Shown here piece by piece: positions 26,056 through 34,796 of a DNA stretch of 64,000 nt. The stretch is from the NCBI RefSeq assembly GCF_014203855.1, contig NZ_JACHJV010000002.1, positions 372,001-436,000 on the forward strand, written 5' to 3'. The stretch comes from Kitasatospora kifunensis. Its GTDB lineage: Bacteria > Actinomycetota > Actinomycetes > Streptomycetales > Streptomycetaceae. The notes below the pieces were generated by a model. That model did no database searches. It was not told the origin of the DNA and saw only the letters and a list, made by a program, of their open reading frames with translations. The position numbers and the translations under genes are program-made. How positions within the stretch are numbered: position 1 is the first letter of the stretch; each line of letters starts with the position of its first letter.

Positions 26056-27075
26056 GTGGGCGTCAGTGGAGTGCCGTTGGAGCACGGCCCTGCCTCGTTG
26101 GCCGGGCGCGTGCCTGCCTTCGACGCGGAACTGCGTACGGTGCTGGCGGCCTTGGGGGAGGAGGCGAGGGAACCGCTCACTGCGGAGAGCCTTGCGGCCA
26201 GGCAGGAACGGGATGCCGCGGCCCGGCCCAGGCCGACGGTCGAGGAGCTGCGGGACGGTGGCCGCTTCGAGGTGGCGGAGCTGCGGGCACCGGCAGTTCG
26301 AGGCGGGCGGGAGGTCCGGCTCGTCAGCGCGCGACCGGCCGGGGTCACCGGGCCGCTGCCGCTCCTGTACTACATGCACGGTGGCGGGATGATCATGGGC
26401 AACGCGTGGTCCGTACTTCCGCGAGTGCTTCGCGAGTGGGCTCTTCCGCTGCGGCTCGCCGTTGTCTCGGTCGAGTACCGGCTGGCGCCGCAGGCGCGGT
26501 ATCCCGCACCGCTGGAGGACTGTTACGCCGGACTCGTCTGGGCGGCCGACCACGCGGGCGAACTGGATCTGGACGCGGACCGCATCATCATCGCGGGCAA
26601 GAGCGCCGGTGCCGGACTGGCCGCGGCGCTGGCCCTGCTGACCCGCGACCGCGGTGGGCCGGCGCCGATCGGCCAACTGCTGCTGAGCCCGATGCTCGAC
26701 GACCGCAACGACACCTTCTCCAGCCATCAGATGGCCGACTGCGACACCTGGGACCGGACGTCGAACGCGACCGCGTGGCGGGCGCTGCTGGGTGAGCGCT
26801 ACGGCGCCGCCGACCTGCCGCCCTACGCGGCCCCTGCGCGCGCCACGGACCTTTCCGCGCTGCCCCCGGCCTACATCGAGGTCGGCTCGGCCGAGACCTT
26901 CCGGGATGAGGCAGTGGCCTATGCCGATGCGATCTGGCGGGCCGGTGGCGCGGCCGAACTGCACGTGTGGCCCGGCGCCTTCCACGGTTTCGACACGCTC
27001 GCGCCGCAGGCGGTCCTCAGTCAGGACGCCCGCGAGGCCCGGTCGCGCTGGCTGCGGCGGATCGTCGCGCGATGA
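26056..27075 (+). CDS. Alpha/beta hydrolase, HSL family, divergent from the PKS
   Basis: I chose the GTG at 26056 behind GAGGGGG, giving 339 residues; an upstream GTG at 26011 lacks a ribosome binding site. The protein has the HGGG oxyanion motif (YYMHGGGMIMGN, about 110), a nucleophile elbow with lysine, GKSAGAG (about 183), and the histidine in GAFHGFDT. At the position of the acid residue the sequence reads GSAETFRDEA, so a glutamate appears to replace the usual aspartate. It is a probable cytoplasmic esterase or lactonase. Its head-to-head position with the CoA-ligase PKS suggests a role in editing or hydrolysing the PKS product, but general metabolism is equally possible. Confidence 0.8.
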   Translation: MGVSGVPLEHGPASLAGRVPAFDAELRTVLAALGEEAREPLTAESLAARQERDAAARPRPTVEELRDGGRFEVAELRAPAVRGGREVRLVSARPAGVTGPLPLLYYMHGGGMIMGNAWSVLPRVLREWALPLRLAVVSVEYRLAPQARYPAPLEDCYAGLVWAADHAGELDLDADRIIIAGKSAGAGLAAALALLTRDRGGPAPIGQLLLSPMLDDRNDTFSSHQMADCDTWDRTSNATAWRALLGERYGAADLPPYAAPARATDLSALPPAYIEVGSAETFRDEAVAYADAIWRAGGAAELHVWPGAFHGFDTLAPQAVLSQDAREARSRWLRRIVAR

Positions 27076-27111
27076 ACGCGAGGGCGTGTTCGCGGCGGGG
27101 GCCGATCGCGA

Positions 27112-28122
27112 CTATCCGGTCAGCAGGACGGCGACACCGGTGATCCGGTCGGCCGCCAGATCGGCGAGCGCGACGTCGGCGTGCTCCATGGCGTAGCGCC
27201 GCACGTGCACGCTGGGCCGGGTGCGGGCCGCCTCGGCGAGGTAGGCGCGGCCGTCGGCACGGGTGTTGGCGGTGACGCTGCGCAGGCTGCGTTCCTGGAA
27301 CAGGTGCTCCTGGTAGTTCAGCGCTGGGATGTCGGTGAGATGGATGCCGGCCACGGCGAGGGTGCCGCCACGGTCCAGGGCACGCAGCGCCACCGGGACC
27401 AGGTCACCGACGGGGGCGAAGAGGATCGCCGCGTCCAGGGGTTCGGGCGGTGCGTCGTAGGCACCGCGGGCGGAGGCGGCCCCGAGGTCGAGCGCCAGGC
27501 GCCTGGCCTCTTCTGACCTGGTGAGGACGTGTACGGTGGCGCCCCTGGTGAGGGCGAGTTGGGCGGTCAGGTGCGCGGAGGCACCGAAGCCGTAGACCCC
27601 CAGCCGCCCGCCCGGCGGCAGTTCGGCGCGTTGCAGCGCCCGGTAGCCGATGATGCCGGCACACAGCAGCGGTGCGAGCTCCTCGGCCGGCGGCCCCTGG
27701 GGCAGGTGGTAGGTGAACCGGGCGTCGGCGAGCAGGAGCCGGGCGTAGCCGCCGTGCAGGTCCCAGCCGGTGTAGCGGGAGGCCGGGCAGAGGTTCTCGC
27801 GGCCGGTCCGGCAGTACCCGCACGTACCGCAGCTGCTCGCCAGCCAGGCCGCCCCGACCCGGTCACCGGCGGCGAACTCCGACTGTTCCCCGCCGGTGCG
27901 CAGCACGCGCCCGACCACCTCGTGCCCGGGCGTGCACTGCGGAATGCGGGGCGCCAGGTCTCCTTGGGCCAGGTGCAGGTCGGTTCGGCAGACGCCACAG
28001 GCCGCCACCTCGACCAGCAGTTCCCCGGGGCCCGGCTCGGGCACCTGTCGTTCGACGCGCCGCAGCGCAGAGGAGCGCGGCGCTCCCGGGTGCTCCACCA
28101 CCCATGCGGTCGTCCCGGGCAT
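27112..28122 (-). CDS. Zinc-dependent alcohol dehydrogenase, AdhP-like
   Basis: The 336-residue enzyme begins at the ATG behind AGGAGG; the frame extends further upstream but without a site of that quality. It has catalytic zinc ligands in ACGVCRTD, PGHEV and LLCAGI, the complete structural-zinc loop CGTCGYCRTGRENLC, and a Rossmann motif in GVYGFGASAHLT. It should oxidise or reduce primary alcohols/aldehydes with NAD(P). It is divergent from a universal stress protein, and stress-protein/dehydrogenase pairs of this kind often belong to dormancy or hypoxia regulons in actinobacteria, so a redox-stress role is a reasonable inference. Confidence 0.87.
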   Translation of the reverse strand: MPGTTAWVVEHPGAPRSSALRRVERQVPEPGPGELLVEVAACGVCRTDLHLAQGDLAPRIPQCTPGHEVVGRVLRTGGEQSEFAAGDRVGAAWLASSCGTCGYCRTGRENLCPASRYTGWDLHGGYARLLLADARFTYHLPQGPPAEELAPLLCAGIIGYRALQRAELPPGGRLGVYGFGASAHLTAQLALTRGATVHVLTRSEEARRLALDLGAASARGAYDAPPEPLDAAILFAPVGDLVPVALRALDRGGTLAVAGIHLTDIPALNYQEHLFQERSLRSVTANTRADGRAYLAEAARTRPSVHVRRYAMEHADVALADLAADRITGVAVLLTG

Positions 28123-28340
28123 GGCGCCCTCCTGGGGAGTCCGTTCCAGCGCCCCGTGCCCCGGCGGGAGGTCCCGGGCGGCAGGCGCCTGGCGGGCGCG
28201 GGCCGCCCGCTCCTCCATCGTGCGCCGCGAACGGTGCGGCCGCGCTGGGATCGAGCGCTCTGGTGGCAGAGCCGGCTCGGCAAGGGCAGCGTGGAGAACA
28301 GCGGAGTCGAGAGCAGCGGAGTGGAGATGAGGTGGCAGGC

Positions 28341-28778
28341 ATGGGTGGCAACGACTCCTCGCCCCGCGTGGTGGTCGGCGTCGACGGATCGCCTTCGTCG
28401 CACGCCGCGCTGCGGTGGGCGCTGCGCCAGGCCGAACTGACCGGTGCGACCGTGTACGCCGTCGGCGTGTGGGAGCCGCCGTCCTACTACGGCTGGTCGG
28501 CGCCTGTGGTCGACACCTCGTTCGACTACGATCTGGCGCGTCGGCAGTTCACCGAGCAACTCGACGAGGTACTCGGCCCGGAGCACTCTTCGCGGGTCGA
28601 GGAACGCCTCGTGCTCGGCAATCCGGCCCAGGTGCTGATTGACGAGGCGGACGGCGCCGAGCTCCTGGTGGTCGGCAGCCACGGCCGCGGTACCTTCGCC
28701 GCCGCCGTGCTCGGCTCGGTGAGTGCGCGGTGCGCAGCGCACGCGACCTGCCCGGTGGTGATCGTCCGCTCCCCCTGA
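28341..28778 (+). CDS. Universal stress protein, UspA family
   Basis: The 145-residue protein starts at the ATG behind GAGGTGG. It has the N-terminal VVVGVDGSPSSHAALRWAL strand-helix and the ATP-binding signature GSHGRGTFAAAVLGSVS in the G-2x-G-9x-G-S form near the C-terminus, so it is an ATP-binding single-domain Usp. Such proteins act in stress survival and slow growth. Two tandem 15-bp units (CAGCGGAGTCGAGAG at 28299-28313 and a near copy at 28314-28328) lie just upstream of the start and may affect its expression. Confidence 0.9.
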   Translation: MGGNDSSPRVVVGVDGSPSSHAALRWALRQAELTGATVYAVGVWEPPSYYGWSAPVVDTSFDYDLARRQFTEQLDEVLGPEHSSRVEERLVLGNPAQVLIDEADGAELLVVGSHGRGTFAAAVLGSVSARCAAHATCPVVIVRSP

Positions 28779-28940
28779 GCCGCGGCCACGACCTGGGCGG
28801 ACGAGGCGTCGACGCGAGCACTCTCCGATCGCCCGCGGGTGTTGGCCAGTGGGCGCGGCACCCCGGTTGTTGCCCATCGTGGCACATCCCATTCACTCAG
28901 TGATCAAATCGTGTTAGCGTCCGATGAGCCTGATCCACGA

Positions 28941-28968
28941 TGCACTTCGGCCCGGCGGCCGGAGTGCA
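28941..28968 (+). promoter_or_regulatory. Leader hairpin before the glucosylglycerol-type synthase
   Basis: TGCACTTCGGCC and GGCCGGAGTGCA form 12-bp arms with one mismatch around a CGGC loop, 97 bases before the synthase start, inside a 287-base gap with no gene (28779-29065). Just upstream, GTGATCAAATCGTGTTAGCG (28900-28919) is relatively AT-rich and may hold the promoter. The hairpin would then lie in the mRNA leader. No riboswitch class is recognised. Confidence 0.45.
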
Positions 28969-29065
28969 TCTCCACGTGGCGATCGGCGAAGGGCGCGCGT
29001 GCGGCGATCCGGGGACGAGCGGACGCACGACGGCCTTGGCCCCACCTCGCCGAAGGGGGCACCGC

Positions 29066-31183
29066 ATGAAGATCCTGGTCACCGACCTGGACGGCACGCT
29101 GCTGGGCGGCGACCGGGCCGACCGCCGCCGTCTGCGGGCCGCGCTGGACCGCCACCCGGAGGTGGCCGTGGTCTTCGCCACCGGCCGCGGGCTGTCCTCG
29201 GTCCGCGAGGTGCTGCGGGACCCGCTGGTGCCCAGGCCGCGCTGGATCATCGCGGACGTGGGGGCGAGCGTCATCGACGGCGCGGACCTGGCCCCGGTCG
29301 AGGCCCTGCAGCGCAGGCTGCGCAGCGGCTGGCCCGGAGCACGACGGGTCCGGGCCGCGTTACGCCGCCTGCCAGGGCTGGCGTACCAGCACGGGGTGGT
29401 CCAGTCCGGCCGCTGCTCGTTCCACCTGCGCCCCGAACACCTCACGCACGAGATCACCGACGCCGTGCAGGCGCTGGGCTGCGGCTGGCTGTACTCCGCG
29501 GACCGCTACTTCGACGTGCTGCCGCCCGGGGCGAGCAAGGGCAACGCACTCGCGGCCCTGGCCGCCGAGCAGCACTGGCCGATGGACTCGGTCCTGGTCG
29601 CCGGCGACTCCCGCAACGACCTGTCACTGTTCGGGCTCGGCGCACACGGCGTGATCGTCGGCAACGCCGAACCCGCCCTGCGCGAGGCCGTACCCGAGGA
29701 CGACACCGTTCACCGGCCCGACCGACCGGGCGCTGCAGGCATCCTGACGGTCCTTCAGAATCTGGGCTGGGTGGAGCGCGACTACCCGCTCGTCATCGGC
29801 TACCACCGGCCGCCGGTGCACTGGAGCCCCGACGGATGGCGGCCACCGGCGAGCCCCAACGGCATCCTGCCCACCCTGAGCGCGCTGCTCGGCGCGAACC
29901 CGCAGGCCCTGTGGGCCACCGCCGCGGTCCTCGAACCCGATGTTCCCCCGGCCCAGTTGGAGCGCCACGACACCGGACTGCCGCTCTCCTTCGTCCCGTT
30001 GAGCCCCGCGCAGTGGGCCGGCTACTTCCACCGGGCCTGCAAGGAGACGCTCTGGCCGGTGCTGATGTCCCAGCCGGGGCGACTTCGCTTCGACCCCGAC
30101 GCCTGGGGCCACTACCGCGAGGTCAACGCCCGCTTCGCCGAGCACATCAGCGCCCGCGCCGCGCCCGGCGCCACGGTCTGGCTCCACGACTACAACCTGT
30201 GGCTGGTGCCCGGCCTGCTCCGCCCCGCCCGCCCCGACCTGCGGGTCGGCCTCTTCCACCACACCCCCTTCCCGCCCCCGGACCTCTTCGCCGCCCTCCC
30301 CACCGCCGCGGAGATCCGAGCCTCCCTGGCCTGCCTGGACTGGGCCGGATTCCACACCGAGACCTTCGCCGAGCACTTCCGCCAGGCCCTGGCCGGAGCA
30401 CCTGGGATGCCTCGGGTGGGCGTGCACCCCCTGGGCATCGACCGCGACGCCATCGCGGCGCTGGCCCGCGCCCGCCGACCCCGAGCCGACCCGCCCAACG
30501 GCCCGCTGGTGCTCTCCGTCGAGCGCCTGGACTACGCCAAGGCCCCCGTCCAGAAGGTCGAGGCCATCGCGGCCCTGCTCGCCCGCCGCCCGCAGCTGCG
30601 CGGACGGCTGCGCTTCCGCCTGGTGTGCCCGCCCCCGGAGGCCGGCATCACCTCCCACGAGGCGACCCGGCAGCTGCTGGAGCGCCGCATCGCCGAGGTC
30701 AACCACGCCTGGGCCAGGGACGGTTGGCAGCCCATCGAGTACCTGCCCCGCGGCCTGCCGTTCACCGAGGTGATCGACCACTACCTCGCCGCCGACGTGT
30801 TTTGGGTGACCTCCCTCCAGGACGGGATGAACCTGACCGCGAAGGAGTACATCGCCGCCCAGCACGCCGCAGGGCGCTCCGGCGTACTCGTGCTCTCCCG
30901 CCACGCCGGCGCCGCCGCCGCGCTCGGCAGCGCGGCCCTGCTCACCGACCCCCACTCACCGGCCGACCTCGCCGACACCCTGCACCGGGCGCTGACCCTC
31001 ACCCCCGAGGAACGCCGTGCCCGCCTGGAACGCCTCGCTGACCTCCTCGGACACCACCACCCCGCCCACTGGGCCGCCGACATCACCACCGCCATCCGCG
31101 AAGCCGACCGCCCCGCCCGCCACCGCCGTCACGATCACCCGCACCAGGACGAGACCACCATGCTGGTCACCACCCTTCGGTGA
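29066..31183 (+). CDS. HAD phosphatase-GT20 synthase fusion, probable glucosylglycerol-phosphate synthase/phosphatase
   Basis: The 705-residue protein has an N-terminal HAD phosphatase (about 1-240): DLDGTLLGGD with the nucleophile Asp, FATGR, GASKGNAL and GDSRND. A GT20 glycosyltransferase follows (about 245-680): HDYNLWLVP, FHHTPFPPPD, VERLDYAKAP and TSLQDGMNLTAKEY, the nucleotide-sugar and glucose-phosphate binding blocks shared by trehalose-6-phosphate and glucosylglycerol-phosphate synthases. A phosphatase fused in front of the synthase is the arrangement known for bacterial GgpPS enzymes, and HTPFP in place of the trehalose enzyme's HIPFP supports that. It would make glucosylglycerol, an osmolyte. 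Trehalose synthesis is the alternative. The ATG follows GAAGGGGG. Confidence 0.75.
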   Translation: MKILVTDLDGTLLGGDRADRRRLRAALDRHPEVAVVFATGRGLSSVREVLRDPLVPRPRWIIADVGASVIDGADLAPVEALQRRLRSGWPGARRVRAALRRLPGLAYQHGVVQSGRCSFHLRPEHLTHEITDAVQALGCGWLYSADRYFDVLPPGASKGNALAALAAEQHWPMDSVLVAGDSRNDLSLFGLGAHGVIVGNAEPALREAVPEDDTVHRPDRPGAAGILTVLQNLGWVERDYPLVIGYHRPPVHWSPDGWRPPASPNGILPTLSALLGANPQALWATAAVLEPDVPPAQLERHDTGLPLSFVPLSPAQWAGYFHRACKETLWPVLMSQPGRLRFDPDAWGHYREVNARFAEHISARAAPGATVWLHDYNLWLVPGLLRPARPDLRVGLFHHTPFPPPDLFAALPTAAEIRASLACLDWAGFHTETFAEHFRQALAGAPGMPRVGVHPLGIDRDAIAALARARRPRADPPNGPLVLSVERLDYAKAPVQKVEAIAALLARRPQLRGRLRFRLVCPPPEAGITSHEATRQLLERRIAEVNHAWARDGWQPIEYLPRGLPFTEVIDHYLAADVFWVTSLQDGMNLTAKEYIAAQHAAGRSGVLVLSRHAGAAAALGSAALLTDPHSPADLADTLHRALTLTPEERRARLERLADLLGHHHPAHWAADITTAIREADRPARHRRHDHPHQDETTMLVTTLR

Positions 31184-31233
31184 CGGCACCGCGTGCGGGG
31201 CGGCCGCCTAGCTATAGATAGAGGGAGAACATC

Positions 31234-32091
31234 GTGGCAGACGAGCAGAACGAGGTACCGGACAGCACCGCGGTGCGGGTGGCCCTCTGGCGGGCGATGC
31301 ACGTGCGGGTCGATCCGCCGCCCCACGTGTTGGAGGACGAGACCGGCCTGCGGTTGGCGGCCCCTGACGATGGATGGCAGCGCCGTCCGGACATGGACCC
31401 ACGCGGCACGAGCGGGTTCCGGGCGGCCGTGGTGGCTCGTGCTCGTTTCATCGAGGACCTGGTCGCCGACCAGGCCGACCACGGCGTCGCCCAGTACGTC
31501 GTGCTGGGGGCGGGGCTGGACACCTTCGCCCAGCGCAGGCCGCAGATCGCCTCCCGCCTGAGGGTGTTCGAGATCGACCAGCCGGCCACCCAGGACTGGA
31601 AGCGCCGACGCTTGATCGAGCTCGGCTACGGGATCCCCGACTGGCTGCGACTGGTGCCGGTCGACTTCGAGGCGGGCGGGGACTGGTGGGAGCAACTCTC
31701 CACCGCCGGCTTCGATCCCGGTCGGCCGGCGGTCGTCGCCTGCACCGGCGTCACCATGTACCTCACCAAGGACGCCACGGCGGCGACCCTGCGTCGGCTC
31801 GCCGGGCTTGCCCCCGGCTCGACACTCGCCATGACCTTCATGCTGCCGACCGAACTCATCGATGACGCCGATCGCCCCGCGCTGGAGGCGACCAAGCCGC
31901 AGGCGCGGGCGGCCGGAACGCCCTTCATCAGCTTCTACACCCCGCAGGAAATGCTGACCATGGCCCGCGAGGCCGGTCTCCAAGACGCTCAACACGTCTC
32001 GGGCAGTCTGCTTGCCAGCCGCTACTTCGCCGATCGGAGTGACGGTCTTCGCCCGTCCAGCGGAGAGGACTTCCTGGTGGCGGCCACCTGA
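31234..32091 (+). CDS. SAM-dependent methyltransferase, leucine-carboxyl-methyltransferase type
   Basis: The 285-residue protein starts at a GTG preceded by GAGGGAGA, 50 bases after the osmolyte synthase. It has RARFIEDLV, the SAM-binding block YVVLGAGLDTFAQR (about 88-101), FEIDQPATQDWKR and ACTGVTMYL, the signature of the actinobacterial class I SAM methyltransferases related to leucine carboxyl methyltransferases and expanded in mycobacteria and streptomycetes. Substrates are mostly unknown; O-methylation of a carboxylate or small metabolite is expected. A strong hairpin follows the gene. Confidence 0.85.
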   Translation: MADEQNEVPDSTAVRVALWRAMHVRVDPPPHVLEDETGLRLAAPDDGWQRRPDMDPRGTSGFRAAVVARARFIEDLVADQADHGVAQYVVLGAGLDTFAQRRPQIASRLRVFEIDQPATQDWKRRRLIELGYGIPDWLRLVPVDFEAGGDWWEQLSTAGFDPGRPAVVACTGVTMYLTKDATAATLRRLAGLAPGSTLAMTFMLPTELIDDADRPALEATKPQARAAGTPFISFYTPQEMLTMAREAGLQDAQHVSGSLLASRYFADRSDGLRPSSGEDFLVAAT

Positions 32092-32130
32092 CGCTCGCGG
32101 AACGCAACGCGGGGAGCCAGCTTCGCCTGA

Positions 32131-32161
32131 TATGGGGGGTCTTGCGGCAAGACCCCCCATA
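32131..32161. terminator. Strong terminator hairpin
   Basis: TATGGGGGGTCTTG (32131-32144) and its exact complement (32148-32161) form a 14-bp perfect stem with a CGG loop, between the methyltransferase and the convergent FG-GAP gene. It is likely to act in both directions. Confidence 0.8.
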
Positions 32162-32218
32162 CGACACACGGTTAAGCGGGAGACGGAGCCGGGGAGGTGG
32201 TGGCGTTCCTCCTCGTCG

Positions 32219-34567
32219 TCAGAGGAGGGCGCACTGGCCGGTTCGGACGCCGTCGACGGTGTTGGGTCGGCCGTTGTTGCCTGGTGGTGGGGTGTTGCCG
32301 GCGCAGTCGAGGGAGCCCTCGACGGTGTTGGCCTCGATCCGTGGCCGGGCGTCGCTCGGGAACGGGCCCGCTCCGGTGGTGCCGACCACGTCTACCGTTC
32401 CGTCGATCCGGTTGTCGGCGATCGCCGCACCGCCGTGGTTGTCCGACAGCAGTACCGAGCCGTGGATCAGGTTTCCCGCACAGCCCTCCTCGGCCGGGTC
32501 CCCGATGACGACGAAGCCGCTGGAGTCGGCCACCTGGACGGTGCCGGTGACGGTGCTCGCGCACATCCCGAGGAAGGCGGCGCCGCGCCCGGTGAGAGCG
32601 CCGAGCGTGGAGTGGCCGACGAACAGGGCCGCCCCGGGCTCCACCAGTACCGAGCCGACCGTGGCGTCCACGATGCAGGTACTCGGTCCGCTTGCCACCA
32701 CCGACCCGGCCTGGCCGGTGACGGTCCGGGCGCAGCCGATCTGCTGCGATCCGGTCTCCACCGGACCCACCTGGTAGTCGGTGTCGCCCGAGTACCGGGC
32801 GGTGATGGTGTGTGAACCGGGCAGCAGGTGGGACCAGCTGGCTTGGGCGCGCGAGCAGTTCGGGCCGCCGCCGGGAGCCAGGGTGCCGGTACCGATGGTT
32901 GTGTCGCCGTCGGCGAAGGTCACCGTACCGGTGGGGGCGGCGGACGGGCTGGTGCTGGGCAGGGCCGGGCAGACGGTGTCGGTGAAGGTCACCGGGCTGC
33001 CGAGGGTCGCCGGGTCGGCCGAGGAGACCAGCGAGGTCGCGACCTGAGCGGGCGTCACCTGCTGGGTGAGGGCTGCGCTCGGTCCGCCGAGGTGGTCGCC
33101 GTCACCGGCGTAGTCGGCCGTCAGGCCGTGCGGGCCCACCGAGAGTCCCGCCGTGCTCAGCGTTGCCCGGCCGCAGTCGGGGCCACTGCCGGGAGACAGC
33201 GTGGCCGTGCCGAGCACGTTGCGGCCGTCCTTGAACGTCACCGTGCCGGTGGGTGCCTTGCCGGCCGCCAGGACCGGGCAGACGGTGTCGGTGAGGGAGA
33301 CGGGCTGGCCGAAGACGGACGGGTTCACCGAGGAGGACAGGTTCGTGGTGACGGGACGTCTGCTGATGTTCAGCAGCACCTCGACCGCTCCGTCGCCTCC
33401 GACGACGAGGTCCGGCTTGCCGTTGCCGGTGAGGTCGGCGACCACCACCCGGCCGCCGAAGGACCCGCCGGGGTAGGCCTGCCTCGGCTGGAAGGTGCCG
33501 TCGCCGTTGCCGAGCAGCACCGACACCTTGGCGTCGTTGCCGGTGGTGATCACGTCGAGGTGGCCGTCGCGGGTGAGATCACCGACTGCCACGCTGGCGG
33601 GGAACTCGCCTACCGGGTACGACCTCGGTGCGGCGAAGGTGCCGTCGCCGTTGCCCAGCAGCACCGACACCGCGTTGTCGTTCGCGGCCGCCACGACGAG
33701 GTCGGGGTGGCCGTTGCCGGTGAGGTCGCCCACCGCCACGCCGCGCGGGTACTGGCCGGCGGGGTAGGTGTGTTGGGGTTGGAAGGTGCCGTCGCCGTTG
33801 CCGAGCAGCACCGAGACCGTGTTGTCGAGGTCGTTGGTCACGACGAGATCGAGTCGGCCGTTGCCGGTGAGGTCCGCGAGGGCGAGTGCGTTGGGCTCAC
33901 GCCCCACCGGGTAGGTGTGTTGGGGTTGGAAGGTGCCGTCGCCGTTGCCCAGCAGCACCGAGACCGTGTTGTCGCCCGTGTTGGCGGTCACCAGGTCGAG
34001 GCGGCCGTCATGGCGCAGGTCGCCCGCGGCCAGCCCGCCCGGATTCGCTCCGACCGCGAAGCTGCGCGGCGGCTGGAAGGTGCCGTCGCCGTTGCCGAGC
34101 AGCACGTCGACCGCGCCGGTGTTGCTCGGTGGGAAGTCTCCGGCGGTGATGGCCAGGCCGATCCTGCCGTTCCCGGCGAAGTCGCCGGTCAGCAGTTGCC
34201 CGGGGTAGGGGTCGACGGGGAACGTCTGCGGGGCTGCGAAGGTGCCGTCGCCGTTGCTCGGGAACACCGAGACGGTGTTGTCGTAGTTGTTCCCGGCCGC
34301 CAGGTCGACGCGGCCGGTGCCGTGGAAGTCGCCTACTGCCACCTCGAACGGGTACTGCCCCGCCTTGTAGGCCACCGGGGGCGCGAACAGGCTGCCGGCC
34401 GGTGCGGCAGCCACGGCGCGCTCGGGTGCGGGTGCCACGGCGCGTTCGGGTGCGGGTGCCGGGGTGGCCGAGGCCGCCCGCACCGACGTGGTCGGTCCCG
34501 CCAGCGCGGCCACCGTCACCAGGAGCACTGCGAGTCCCCCGCGCAGGGGCACCCTGAATCCGCTCAT
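32219..34567 (-). CDS. Secreted FG-GAP repeat protein with two Ig-like domains
   Basis: The ATG at 34567 behind GAGGAGAG gives 782 residues with a signal peptide (GGLAVLLVTVAALAGPTTSVRA) and a short repeat APERAVA. About residues 60-415 contain seven FG-GAP/VCBS-type repeats of about 45-50 residues, each with a calcium-binding-like loop (DLTGNGRLDLVV) and LLGNGDGTFQP. Two Ig-like domains follow (about 420-620), each with a PTGTVTF strand, then a beta-helix-like C-terminal region with short NTV/DNR turns. FG-GAP propellers bind ligands or surfaces and the Ig domains act as spacers. No catalytic motif or sortase signal is seen. The role is unknown. Confidence 0.82.
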   Translation of the reverse strand: MSGFRVPLRGGLAVLLVTVAALAGPTTSVRAASATPAPAPERAVAPAPERAVAAAPAGSLFAPPVAYKAGQYPFEVAVGDFHGTGRVDLAAGNNYDNTVSVFPSNGDGTFAAPQTFPVDPYPGQLLTGDFAGNGRIGLAITAGDFPPSNTGAVDVLLGNGDGTFQPPRSFAVGANPGGLAAGDLRHDGRLDLVTANTGDNTVSVLLGNGDGTFQPQHTYPVGREPNALALADLTGNGRLDLVVTNDLDNTVSVLLGNGDGTFQPQHTYPAGQYPRGVAVGDLTGNGHPDLVVAAANDNAVSVLLGNGDGTFAAPRSYPVGEFPASVAVGDLTRDGHLDVITTGNDAKVSVLLGNGDGTFQPRQAYPGGSFGGRVVVADLTGNGKPDLVVGGDGAVEVLLNISRRPVTTNLSSSVNPSVFGQPVSLTDTVCPVLAAGKAPTGTVTFKDGRNVLGTATLSPGSGPDCGRATLSTAGLSVGPHGLTADYAGDGDHLGGPSAALTQQVTPAQVATSLVSSADPATLGSPVTFTDTVCPALPSTSPSAAPTGTVTFADGDTTIGTGTLAPGGGPNCSRAQASWSHLLPGSHTITARYSGDTDYQVGPVETGSQQIGCARTVTGQAGSVVASGPSTCIVDATVGSVLVEPGAALFVGHSTLGALTGRGAAFLGMCASTVTGTVQVADSSGFVVIGDPAEEGCAGNLIHGSVLLSDNHGGAAIADNRIDGTVDVVGTTGAGPFPSDARPRIEANTVEGSLDCAGNTPPPGNNGRPNTVDGVRTGQCALL

Positions 34568-34796
34568 CCGGCTCTCCTCACTGTCACCAGTCCGTCCGTC
34601 CGGCATGATCCGATCGGATCCGACCCTGTTTGATGGTCAGTCACCCCGCTGACCGGACTGGACAGTGACACCCGAGCCCTCCACCGTTTGGCGGACTCGG
34701 GTGCGGTGATGGTGAAGCCGTCTGCGTGGTTGACGACGGTGTCGGTGATGGGCTCAGCGTGGTTGCCCAACACACCGCTGTCATCGGCCCCGTTGC
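34568..34796. other. Intergenic region with palindrome and unexplained coding-like stretch
   Basis: A perfect 14-bp palindrome GATCCGATCGGATC lies at 34607-34620, and ACCCGAG/CTCGGGT arms lie at 34670-34676 and 34696-34702. On the reverse strand, 34690-34796 reads as plausible protein (including VLGNHAEPITDTVVNHADG) with GC-ending codons but no clear start, and it runs out into low-quality sequence. It may be a small gene remnant. Confidence 0.35.
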
